Assembly (NCBI GenBank): GCA_914767715.1
Contig: OU612070.1
Location: 6,403,501 to 6,467,500, forward strand
Reading direction: 5' to 3'
DNA: 64,000 bases
DNA from: Membranipora membranacea
Taxonomy: Eukaryota > Bryozoa > Gymnolaemata > Cheilostomatida > Membraniporidae
The first letter of the stretch is position 1. The number at the start of each line of letters is the position of its first letter. A program made the position numbers and the translations under genes. The notes beneath the pieces were generated by a model, which saw nothing but the letters and a program-made list of their open reading frames with translations, was not told the origin of the DNA and did no database searches. Below are positions 28,401 through 39,300 of this stretch, piece by piece.

Positions 28401-31400
28401 CAGGGCCCCACACAACACCACCATTAGTGAAACAGGCGATGCTCTACGTTTTGCTACGCAGAATAATCAGCTTTCTTCATAATTGTATGGCCGAATCCTA
28501 ACTGAATAGAACACAAATGAAGATCTATTGTGATGAAAATGAAATTTATTTTGTGCTTTTATTTTCACTTTTATTTTTGCTCATTGGAAATTCCCAATGG
28601 TCAATCTGTGTGTTGGTCATTTCTTACCGATGCGTCTCCAAAAGCTTGTCAACAAAAAGTTTGATTTTAACCTGTATCCTAAACAGCAGGAAAAAAATTT
28701 ATATCGTAATACATGAGATGACTTCTAAGTATGGTGCTCAACAGATAACATCTGTCCAAAAGTGCTGCGGTATGGGAAATAGCCTCATGCCATACTTAGG
28801 AGAGCTCTTATAAGGGATCTATTGACTACAGAAAAATCAAAAATATCTGCCCTCTTTGATTTGAATTGAAATTAGCGCTCGTTTCATGAAAAGTGGATCA
28901 ACCCATGAGAAATGGTAGTCGTAGAGGTGACCGATTAATTTCTTGCATTTTGCATTTTATTTTCACGTTTATTTTTGCTCTGTGGAAATCCCAATGGTCA
29001 CTTTGTGTGTTGGTCGTTTCGATTTGATGCGACCCCTCAAGCTATAGCAACAAAAAGTTAAGTTGACCTAGAATGATGAAATCGATAGGAGGAAAATTCC
29101 ATGTCTTAAAAATTCAAATGCTTTAATTTTGGTTCCAGAAACGATCAGATTTTCTATCCATAGGAAAATAAAGGGCTCTTTGTTACATCATAGTAAAAGA
29201 GGCTGACATAATCAATGTTTTGGTATAATACTGGTGAGCCTTGTTGAAGATAAAAGTTTGATGTGTGTTTTATTTACTGTTTGAGGGTGAAAACTGCCTT
29301 TCCTTTGAATTATTGTCCAACAGCAAACACTTAAACGGCATAAGATGCGCAAGAGAAACCTCAAAGTTCAGCCGCTAAGCTTTCCAGTGATTTAAATAGC
29401 CGATTTTTCACTAATTTTACTGCGTTTGAGATATTTCAAGGGTTTGTGGCTTTTAGTCCGGGTGCTATTTCCCACACCTGTATAAGTGTTTGGCCTTATT
29501 AGCTGCTTGAGAAGTCTGAATGGAGGCGGTGGACGAGCGATTGATCTTATCTAAGTATTGGTGGGCTCGATCGCTCGACTTCTGTAAAGCCGGACCGATC
29601 ACTATCTGTGAGTGTGAAACCTCTTACCTCACCTTACCTCACGTTGTATGATACGCTAATTACCCAGCGCCTCTTACAAGTGTTTAATTAGTAGGAACAC
29701 TACAATAAAACTGTCTACGTTATCTCATCCTATAGCCTTAGAAACACATACCATCACAATCGGTCTAGGACAATAGACTGTACGCCCCTACTTAGAGAAA
29801 TTAGGGAGCTCGGATTATTTGAATCTGGTTGAATGGATGAGTGTTTTTGCGGAGAACGGGTTTATTGTAGACAAATTTATTTGTTGAATTGCGAGAAACA
29901 AAACAACGATGGACATTTAAATAGTCTCATATTATCTAAAACATGAGAAACAATTAGTTGTCATTCAGACACAAACAAGTCTATCCGATATTTATCTCCA
30001 TTATCACCCATCCCGATCCATGCAGACATTACCTTGTACACAATTCCTCAGGTAGTGTTTAGTTATGGATCTCCCTGAAAATTATTCTACCAACCCCCAG
30101 CTGAAAATTTGACATGCACCTAGCTCTAAGATTACACTGACATCGACCAGCCCTAATCACCCTGATAATCCTGTGCACCTACCAAAATATTATCAAATGA
30201 ATGAAAATGCAACTTTTCAAATAAATGTTTAAAATTTCAGTGCAGCGAAACAATGGATTATTCTATTTCATGTATATAATATTGATGCTAAATAGGTTGT
30301 AAACCACTTGTCACTGGATGTGAATGACATCCAATGATTTCTGAAAAACAGAAGCAACAAGCATAACATGGGTACAAAAGATTAAAATATCTTACGATTG
30401 TCACATGTAAAGCCATCTGCATTGTGGCATTGTTTTAGAAACTAAAACAATCAAGACAGAATTCTGTAGAAATGCCATAAAATTATTAGGATTAAAATGT
30501 GTAAACCTTCTGCCATGAATTTCCCATAATTCAGTAACATTTACCTCTTCAAGTTGTATAACACTTTGAGTCCTAGATTTCAAACTTGGATGCTGAATGC
30601 TGAAATTTTTATTTTCAAACTCAATTTTCGCGCCAAAGACTTGAAAAGTAAAATACTCTTTCTATTTGTGAAATCGGTCATGCTGGAATTTTATTGGAAT
30701 CTAGTAACCTGTTTTATTGGAGAAAAGATTATCCTAATCTTATCACGCAGTTCTGATCACAAATCCAGTCTCATGATTAAACCAATCTGACATTGATATG
30801 GCTAAGCTAAGACCTCCTTCCACCGAATTTAATCCAATCAATGGGTCTTCCCGTTTTTTTTCTTATGATGATGTAAAATTTTAAGTTATCTCATTGATAA
30901 GACTGATAAGGTTTAATTTACAGTCCGATGCCCAATAGCAGCGAAGCAGAAAAATATGATGGACCATGAAATCAAATTTTGCACTTTCTTTTAGAGCATT
31001 AAATATGTGTTTTTGGAGACACTTTGGTTACATTTTCATTAGAAAATACTTAGGTGCCCTCGTTGAGCGTTTAGAGATTAAACTGATTCCGCTAACTAGT
31101 AGCACAGTGCTGAGTTGGTGTTCAGTTTGTGCTCTATCTTCTCATATTGAAGTGGATGGTGATTATTAATTATCCTGGACAGTTTAGAAGCATCAAAGCA
31201 TCTGCTGACATTAGGAATGCAGAATTAATTGACTTTTCCCCTCTTGCCTTGTAATTAGTGGTACACTGGTTAGTGCATCTGCTTTTAGATTCATTATCAA
31301 AGTGTGTAGTAATTTGTGTACCTGGTGTCTTGTCTTGCAGCACCATCCTAACATTACAAACCATTTAGCACACTGAGAATTTGGTTACTCTCGTCCAGAA

Positions 31401-33158
31401 TTTCGTTACTATCAAGTTCATTGCCTGTCCTACAACTAAGGAATCAAGAATTTGGATCCCATCATACATTGCAGATTCTGAAAATATCACATAGGCAGCA
31501 CCTGAATAAAAACACCTGGAAACTTGTGGTGTAACCAGAGACTATAGATATATCTATATACCTATAGTCTCTGGTGTAACTCTGTTGTCATCTTCATCCT
31601 GATGAGCTGTAATATATCCCCTAACTGAAATTGGCCCCAGATGGTACACATTTTGAGTATGGACTGTGCCTTGTAATCGATACCTGCTGGTTATACCCTG
31701 CTGTTCACATGAATCATAAATTAACAGTGCGGCTGTGTTGAATTTTTACCAGAAACTTATTTTGGAAACTCTGCAGAATTCATAGTCATGTTGTCCTCTT
31801 CTCTCTTGACAATTTAAACCAGAACACTGAAAGAGACTGGTAATAACCACTGAACTGCAGAAGTGCTACTCCAGTACACAGCACCATACAGGGACAGGGG
31901 ATAGCGCGACCACACCAAGGTCTGGTCCTCTGCCTGGTGATGTGTTTCTAATCAATGATCGATGTGTACAGAGAGTTGAGAGCAGCGTAGTGATGACTGT
32001 CCCTCATTTTTTATTAAAAGCCCCACAAGTCAACCTAGCTTAGGAATTAGGAACTGTGCCAATGTGTTTTCAAATAGCAGTTTCAAGAATCACCCATAAG
32101 CACCTCACCGAATCTTTGCAGGTCAAATATGTGTGATGTTCATAGATGTGACTTGCCCTGATTAAATTTGAAGATAGCCTCACAATATCAAAGGCTGAAG
32201 CGTTTGATGAGATTTTTTTGATCAGGGAAAAATCTAGATTTCTTGGTGCTAATTTTGAAATACTACTGAATGAATTCGAAACATATTAGGAAGGATACGC
32301 AATACTGGACTTTTTCACACTGAATTCTAAAATCAGATTGTCTCGTGGCAAATGTTTACTGTCTTATACAAATTTTAATTTTAATCTGTGTGGAGTGTTT
32401 TTAGAACCTCTTTTCAGTCCACAGATTTGCCACAATCCTAAAGGACAACGTGTGTCTAAACTTTGTCCCAAACAAATACTCTCATTTAGATACCCTAAAT
32501 TTGAATTTTAAATGCCCAAAATTAACGCGGTCAACAGACCAGCTAGAAAACCTGAGCTAGTAAAAATAAATTCTAGCTTTGTTCTAATGTAAAGTGGGCA
32601 GGAAAAAAATAGCTGCCCTAAATCACTGGTAACTTGATATCTGCTGTGATAGGAGAGACTAGAAAACTATACAGAGCAGCTCTTGTGCAACTCTTAGTAC
32701 TGACCAGTGGTCAATATATTTGATATTCGCTGTAAGAATTACGGGAACTTGAAAAACTCAAATTCTTTTTTAGAATAAAAAGACAAATCCTTACAATCTA
32801 AATTATTGATGAGTCTTGATGTATTTTTAGGTTACAGATGAGCGCGGATCAGTTTAACACAGAGAGAAGGAAGTTAGTACAGCTCCAGCTATCCACTGCC
32901 TGTGTGAAAGCTCAGGAGGTACTTATAGACTTAGCGCTGCCGGTAGATAAACCCACCAGAGTCAAGGTACAGTCCGGCAGCACGGCGTCACGTAATCGTG
33001 TACCTGTAGGCTATATCCAGCCGCTCACCCCAGTCCAGTTTGAACAGCGGAGAAAATACTCAGAGTTTCTCAAGAAATCGAGATTGAGCGATTTGCAGCT
33101 CAGAGAAAAGCATGACCAAAGACAAATTTTATGCAGTTTTACAGACATTGTTAAATAA
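6128..33158 (+). CDS. TTC28-like TPR and CHAT-domain protein, 33 exons
   Basis: Exons: 6128-6229, 6720-6929, 8491-8668, 9009-9121, 9381-9555, 9781-9999, 10225-10392, 10733-10873, 11097-11232, 12355-12499, 12728-12899, 13271-13394, 13666-13785, 14127-14262, 14580-14743, 14992-15205, 16191-16293, 16615-16767, 16991-17169, 17525-17651, 17911-18010, 18278-18450, 18628-18855, 19164-19308, 19574-19734, 20008-20114, 20766-20881, 21277-21395, 22240-22322, 22723-22880, 25202-25304, 26107-26187, 32838-33158. All phases agree; total 4974 nt, 1657 aa. Residues 35-590 are TPR-like helical repeats (AYGHLGSLYGNIG, AYEMYGDTLMLRGKYEEA), a scaffold fold for protein binding. Residues 630-1240 resemble a CHAT domain (GAYVLYYSFLNNSLLIWIL, FVVIGNPALSS, ASVLHIATQ). 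The tail (LNHIGFNQVGVILHF) matches the TTC28 C-terminal region; human TTC28 acts in midbody and cytokinesis. It is much shorter than vertebrate TTC28 (about 2,480 aa) because it has fewer repeats. Exons 6-8 are symmetric phase 1-1, suiting repeat expansion. The start is the first of two ATGs (ACCATGATG). Confidence 0.83.
6880..8410 (+). repeat. Intronic tandem duplication carrying the end of exon 2
   Basis: Intron 2 of the TPR gene holds diverged repeats. About 7126-7316 matches about 7627-7812 (shared stretches include TAGGGAACACCAATTAAAT and AATCCAGTGCCACCAT), and a weaker third copy lies near 8238-8380. The unit starts earlier: 7329-7375 matches the last part of exon 2 (6887-6935), so the decayed copy still encodes HADSLI.LY.K. 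A (TA)n microsatellite at about 7420-7451 sits in the second unit. Confidence 0.65.
15338..15352 (+). repeat. Poly-G run
   Basis: An uninterrupted run of about 15 G follows TAGTAT in intron 16 of the TPR gene. Such runs are unstable and prone to sequencing error; no other role is visible. Confidence 0.8.
15782..15853 (+). tRNA. tRNA-Gln (anticodon UUG)
   Basis: Seventy-two bases fold as a complete cloverleaf: acceptor GGTTCTA/TAGAACC with discriminator T, D arm GTGT..GCAC, anticodon stem CTGGA/TCCAG with loop CTTTGAA (anticodon TTG) and T arm CCGAG/CTCGG with TTCAAAT. No intron and no encoded CCA. The A box and B box (GTTCAAATC) are intact, and TTTT follows a few bases on as a Pol III terminator. 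It lies in sense orientation in the intron between exons 16 and 17 of the TPR gene. Confidence 0.93.
27657..27892. repeat. Perfect 118-bp tandem duplication
   Basis: Copies 27657-27774 and 27775-27892, both beginning AGAGTTTAAATTCCGACTCA and ending GCTGTGTAGTAA, look identical by eye over 118 bases. Identity suggests a very recent duplication or an assembly artefact. It lies in the last intron of the TPR gene. Confidence 0.88.
28198..29065. repeat. Diverged direct repeat, two units
   Basis: Unit 1 (about 28198-28680) and unit 2 (about 28741-29065) share block A (GATAACATCTGTCCAAAA, a GAGCTCTT motif, AAAAATCAAA, a CCTCCTT/CCCTCTT region, GAGGTGAC) followed by block B (TTATTTTTGCTC..GGAAAT.CCCAATGGTCA and TGTGTGTTGGTC). 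Similarity is moderate with indels. I could not assign it to a known transposon; it has no open frame. Confidence 0.6.
31535..31574. repeat. 13-bp perfect inverted repeat
   Basis: CCAGAGACTATAG and CTATAGTCTCTGG flank a 14-base AT-rich loop that itself contains TATATCTATATA. The arm context GTAACCAGAG / CTCTGGTGTAAC also partly mirrors, so the whole could be a tiny transposon footprint or a hairpin in the intron transcript. Confidence 0.75.
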
Positions 33159-35930
33159 ATGATGGATATTATAATTTATCAACTATTATTTTGTGTTATT
33201 TTTTTGCACAGCTTTATGCAACTGTGCTGTCATTCCGTCCTATTTGTGCCAAAAAAACAACTAATTTATTCAAAACATGCTCATTTTGTTGACGATCTCT
33301 CTTTCTGAGCTTGACTATTATGTCTCAGACATGCCAGCGTTACATGAAGTATTATATTATTTAAATACCTGTGTGGTTTGTGTTACATGGTCCCCGAGGC
33401 TGTGGTTATCATGCCATGTGACACTTCATAACAAGTACTCTCCTTTTTTTTTCTGATAAACAGCTGATTTTTGTTTTGGTCTCATCTCTATTTTGTCTGG
33501 AGATAGTAGCAGAGTATTTTTATTATTATTTGTTGACAACCATAAGTCCACCACAAAACTGTGATCTTTTTGTGAGATTTGACACACTTACCACACCATT
33601 CTTACAAACTCTATCTAATCTACAGTTAATTCTAAAGAGATTTTTTGTTTCTTTTGACTTTTGAGTGTTTAATTGAACCAATGCCTGTGGTGGTTTTTTG
33701 GTTTTTGATCTGTCTAGACTCCAGTTATCTATGCACTTTTATTTGGACTGTGGTAAAGTGTCAACCACCATCCTAACCACATCTTCCTTGTTATTACACT
33801 GGTCACCAGAAACCAACCATTACGCCAGAGAGTAACCACATAGTTGCCTACTTTTAAGTAACCTCGGTTTTCTACCATTTATGCCAAAGAAATTTTCCCA
33901 ATAGCATCAACCACTAATTCATATAGATCCACCTAAAGTTATGTACTTGAGTTTCGGGTTTCTACCAACTTAATTGCGCCTCACCACAATAATAGGAAAG
34001 ATTTTGTCTTTTCTGTTTAGATAAGTATTTTGGCATGGAGGATGAGTGTTTTCATTTGGCCGCACCATGTTGACGGTTGTGGTAGGCCTGTGGTATATTA
34101 GGCGCGGGAACTGACCAAAATCCAATTCAAACCTTTTCAATTTTTATGTTATCTCCTTAAAAACCCAGACAATCTATTTGTATCTCATATTTTGTTTGTA
34201 TTTACCTGTTCTACATATCGGAGATGAGCAAAATAAAATAAAGAGCGTATAGCAAGCAAAATATGAAAACCTCCCCTATTGTGTCTGTAACCACTAATCC
34301 AACAATAGGGTGCGGGTAACAATGAAACACCCACACATTATTAGTCCCCTGACACCCAGTTCAGGTATCCGGCCCTGGTTGGTTGCGGATCCCTGAGTGA
34401 CATTGGCCTGTAGGTAGACTAAATAAACGTTGATTTGTGAATGAATAGCTGTATGTATAGCCGACAGTGTGGTTGACTTGTGGTTCCCGTTTGGGACACT
34501 TTCACTATACCGAGTGTACTTTTCACCGCAATCCATTCATTGAGCCGAGTACATATTAATATTGGTATGTTATCAGTGGATTTAACATTCCAAGTTGTGG
34601 AACAGATCATGTGGTATCAAATTGCCAACTTAAAATTAAATTGGATTGTATTGTATTCTTTTGTCGGATCTGATGCCCCAAGGTGGGAATTGGTTGGTTG
34701 CTCTTTCCCTTTTGTTGCAAACGCAATATTGCCTAAGCTGTGTTAGAATTGCAGCATCAAACCACTTGACCTGACAGAACAAGGGAACAAGTGTGTAATA
34801 AATATTTAAAAACTTTCAACGGTGGAAAAACTCTGGCATAATCTAAAAGTGAAGAAAGACCAAAAGTAAACTTACACTAATAATATAATTTATGAAGAAT
34901 GTTATGCCACATCATGTGAGAGCAGAGAATTTTTCACCTATTATTGTCCGATAAGCTTTTTCTATTGTGTACGGTTTATCACTTGATCCCTTTCCCGCTT
35001 TTCTCGGGTCTCCTCTTTTTTTTGTCCAAAGGATTACAGACCACTTGACAATACATTGGCAAGGCCCCATTCACAAAAAAGTTGCACTGAAATTTGAAAA
35101 ACAAATAATTTGTATAGAGCCAAATTGTACTGTTTGCTAATGGCTTTGAAGACATGCTGGTTTGCAGTGATGTCATCCTATTTTTGCAGTGTTTGTTACC
35201 ACAGCTTGCATAATAAAGGTGGGCCAGTTACATCCAAACAAACAAATATATATAAACATGCAAACATGAGTCCTGTCGCGTGCAGTAAACATCATTCAAT
35301 GATGCTCAGAATGTACCATACACCTCAAGGTTTATTTAGCTGTTTATTTTGCCAATTTCAAATTGTTGCTCTATGCTTAAAATTGCTGGGAAAATTTAAA
35401 ATTGTAAAGTTTATTTTTCAACTTGATACTTAAAACAGATGTTGTATAAATAAAATGCTACCATAACACATAGCAAGATGAGACGGGGTAAATGTTGGGT
35501 TGACAGCAAAAAGCTGCATAAAGCTTATTATTTTGTGCCACTATCCGGAAGACAGAAATATAAAATTTGTGCATTAATAGCCAAGGAATAGCAATAGCAA
35601 GGCATTCTGATCTTGTGCTATTGATAGGCAGCTACCTGCTTAATGCTGTTACAGTAATGCCATAATGCCAAAAAGGACAAACTTGGTGATCAAATTAAAA
35701 TTCTTTATTGTTTTTAATAATCTTGCATTATTATTTGTTAACATTGATGCCATTATTGAAGACATCAACACAGGATTAATCTTTCAATGTCATTACCCTG
35801 AAAGCCAGTATCACTGTAATTAAATCAAATGGACCAATAAGAAAGCAGTATTAAGCTTGTGCCACTAATCTTGACATTTCATTGGGCAAGCTAACAATAG
35901 GTTGCTATTATAGCGAGGTGCCCCTGCTGG
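33159..35930. other. 3' UTR of the TPR gene and intergenic space
   Basis: Just after the TPR-gene stop an AATAAA overlaps TAAATAAATG. The rest, up to the putative storkhead-box promoter, shows no exon with a recognisable family or paired splice sites; the frames of 60-107 codons have no signature. Stretches are AT-rich with scattered T runs. Confidence 0.5.
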
Positions 35931-36105
35931 GGACTTATATATCTCGATTTGATCAGTTGGAGGTCATTCTTGTATTCTCATCTCATCCATAAGCTCCTGT
36001 ACTGCTATCACTTCCAGTTATCTTGCTTAACTTTCCACTTGTGCTCTTTACTTTCTTATTTTGTGGAATATATGGTTTATCAGTGACTTCTAATCATCAT
36101 ATTCG
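35931..36105 (+). promoter_or_regulatory. Putative TATA promoter and non-coding first exon of the storkhead-box gene
   Basis: TTATATAT at about 35936-35943 is followed by a pyrimidine-rich stretch with no long frame, ending in a consensus donor (ATTCG/GTAAGTG, exon end 36105). The matching acceptor TTCTTGTAG ends at 36286, and exon 36287 onward leads to the ATG at 36322. This gives a non-coding first exon and a 181-bp 5' UTR intron. The transcription start is inferred at about 35965. Confidence 0.4.
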
Positions 36106-36321
36106 GTAAGTGTTACGCTGTATCAAAGTTTTGCATATTTTGCCTCAAAAAGCAGATATCCATAAAAAATTGACAACATACAGTTAAGAGACCAAATACA
36201 AAACTGTTTGGCACAGAAAAGTACTAGCTGCTTAATCGTTTATACTTTATTGGATGAAAAACTTATTATCTCATTTGTTCTTGTAGGTTCCATTTCGGCA
36301 TAACCAAAGTAACATATCACC

Positions 36322-39300
36322 ATGCATCACAAGGATCCTCTAACCACTATTAAGTCTTCTGAGATCTGTATAGCTCCTAAGACCATCGCCATAGTTCTCA
36401 AACAACGTAAAGACGCTGTTAACAAGCGCTACACTGGGGATAGACTATTTGCTCTCTTCAAACGAGCTAACTCTGGTTGTTCATGGAATCAACAGCTTCA
36501 CCAGGCAATCAGAAAAGTTGTATTCGTCGGTCATTTGAGACCACACACATTGCTTGTATACGGAACTAGTGACCATATCGAGGCTCTGCGCAGCGCATGG
36601 ATAAAGAACATACTTATCGCTCCTGATGGTTTCAGCCTTCTTTACTTCGGTGAGTCGAATGTTTAGTCTATTTTTATTTAAATGTAGGCATTTCTTAGTA
36701 GTTCAGATGATGTGGACAGTTTGCATATAATCTGATAGAGTGCAGATGTTTTGAGAATCGGTCAGCAAGGATTTTCCCTTGAGGCCTCTTTGTAGTCTCA
36801 AATCCAATCGGATCAGATTGCTTTATCAAATGCTTTTGCAAGATAACTGGCCTAAAAATCCAATCGCCCAATCCCAATTTCAGGCGCGATATTGTGTTTT
36901 GGGTCTTTGTGATTCAATCGGCTTATAGAGTTGAATGCTCCCTCGGCAAAACCAAATTTCTTTATTCTGCCATAATCCGTGTAAGGACAACGGTCCCCAT
37001 ATTTTGAATACTCATTTGCTATATCGGCCTCTAGAAAGGAGGTACAAACATGCCCACTACTCTTAAACTATTCAGTGTGTAAAAACAGAAAGTGCATTCA
37101 ATTAAATTTTTAGCCACTGGTTTAGATGAAATTTCTTTTGACATATCAGAAAGAAAACATAGAGACTACATATAAATTAGTTTATGGTCACATAGTGGTG
37201 GCTTGTTTCAATATTGTGGACTAACCAATACTCAAGGCTGATCAAAACAAAGTATATAAACACGATGATGATATCAAATATCTTCAATAAAGAAAATATT
37301 GATTGAGTAAAAGTTTGACATAAGCGTAGTGGGTACTTAAATCCTCAACAGCAAACAAATTTCTGCGTCTTCCTGATTTTATCAATCTGATATAATAAGA
37401 ATACAAATTTCTGAATCAAAACATCTGCTTTTCAATAGCTCCATCATAACTGTTGATATTGTAAGGCCCCATGCACAACATCATGTTGTTTTTATTTTAT
37501 TGAGTGTGGCTGGAGAATGTAATATGCATAGTTGGTTGTGGTTTCATCTTTGGAATTGTAGCACTTGATCATATTTTGAATAACCCCTCTGCAAACAAAA
37601 CCTTATGTATCAATATTTGGGAATAACCTAGGCCTATGATATTCATTGAAAGCTAACACTGAACTTTCTCCATAGTATTTTGGCGCATTGATCTCAAGGG
37701 CTAATTTGCCTACACTAATAATTGCGTTGTTTCAAAGAGTGTTTAGCGTCATTTTAGATAATCCGTGTAATGAGCCAACATTTGGAGTCAGTGACAATGT
37801 TACGTCTCGATTTCTCCCATGCACTCGCTAAAGTTAATTAGGTACTGAGTTACGAGAACATGCTAAATTGTTCTCAAATAACGTCTAGTATTCAGTTTGA
37901 TTAGGGGTATACCATTCTCATGGTAGCCAAAATATATACCAACACTGTAATTTTCATTAACTGGGATATCTACTCGTGTAGTAGTTATTATCTAAAACAT
38001 ATCTTAACTCAACAGTCTTCTACTAAATGATAAGTGATATCTGAGTCCTTATCTAGATCTGTACACAGCATGGAAACCTGGTGTGGACCTTTTAACAAAG
38101 AATCCTGATTAAAGGCCGCACTTAGCACTTCCCCGAGGATGTTAGCTCGGGAAAGTGAGGCCGCCTTGTTATTTAGGAGTAGGAGTTACAGATATAGCTC
38201 AAAGAGTGCAGACAAGCTTCTTATGTCGTATCTCAATTATCACCTTCCTCCCATCCATTATATCGAATAATCATCTTTTGATTTTGCACAATTTTTCTCC
38301 AAGCTTTCAAAATTCACACCTCCAATATACTATATTAAAATAGAGTCGCACAACTTTCAACTTGGTTTGCCGGAGAAATATCAGATCGAATTCCAGGGGA
38401 GGTGTCACATGCAATCGCTTCCCCTTGAGTCATCAGTTGAGTGAATTCGGCACAGAGGCACGCCCCAGTCCTATAATTGACAGATAACTAGCCCTGTGGC
38501 TGTGTTTACCGCTTTGAGTTGCCAATGCTGCCCTAATTAAAGCAGTTATCATGCAATCTTTTGTAATTTAGAACCTCAATACAAAGGAGGTTACATAACC
38601 AGAACAATGGCTTCATAACTATGCTGCCTCTTCATGCTAAATGTTAGTAAATTAGCAGGAAATCTTTGACATATATATGGCCCCTTCCATAATTTAGGGT
38701 ACAGTTTTATTACTTCATATCGAAAATTTTGGCAGTAATGTTAACTAATTGCTCCGCTTAATTTATAGAGCGTTACAGTAAGATTTATGACTGCCCATTT
38801 CATTATTTCATTATTATTTATACCTCTCTCTTTACAGGTGAGCTTCCCTCTCTGTGCATAGAGACAGTTTGCGCTACCAACTTCACCCCACTACCTGACG
38901 CTCTCTGCTCAATCATTCTACAGATGAACAGGAGAAACAAACCTGCTACAGTCTCCTCAATCAAAGTAGAGCTCGAGTCTCATTACCGACATGTACAGCC
39001 ACCGTCTGACCAAGTTGTGTTTGAAGCACTCAACAGTCTCATGAGAGAAAAGAAACTCTGCCTAGCCGGTAAGCATCTCGCTGTGAAAGTCATTTGCTAC
39101 CATTGCATGGCCATTGTTATGATGCGGGTCTAAAGGATAAAGTTTGTGGGGTGTTGTAATTGTAAGCAACCTTAGTTTTGGGTTCGGGCCAGGTTTGTTG
39201 TTGTTGTATGGCTACTGCGCTAATGGAAATTGGTACTTGTCACTTGCAATAGACTCGTAATCCTCTAGTTGAAGGGGTTCATGGCTCTCTATTATTGTCA

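Larger units (their letters stand above)
26188..32837 (+). other. 6.6-kb last intron of the TTC28-like gene
   Basis: This is the longest intron of the gene. It starts GTCTGT and ends at tandem acceptors TTTTTAG/GTTACAG; only the second keeps the frame open (ATGAGCGCG), since the first reaches TAA within nine codons. It contains a perfect 118-bp tandem duplication (27.7 kb), a diverged duplication of several hundred bases (28.2-29.1 kb) and a 13-bp inverted repeat (31.5 kb). No nested coding exon or transposon protein was recognised. Confidence 0.6.

Noticed and set aside
32831-32837. Use of the first of two acceptors before the last TPR-gene exon
   Set aside because: It leads to TAA within nine codons, whereas the acceptor seven bases later fits phase 0 and opens over 100 codons.
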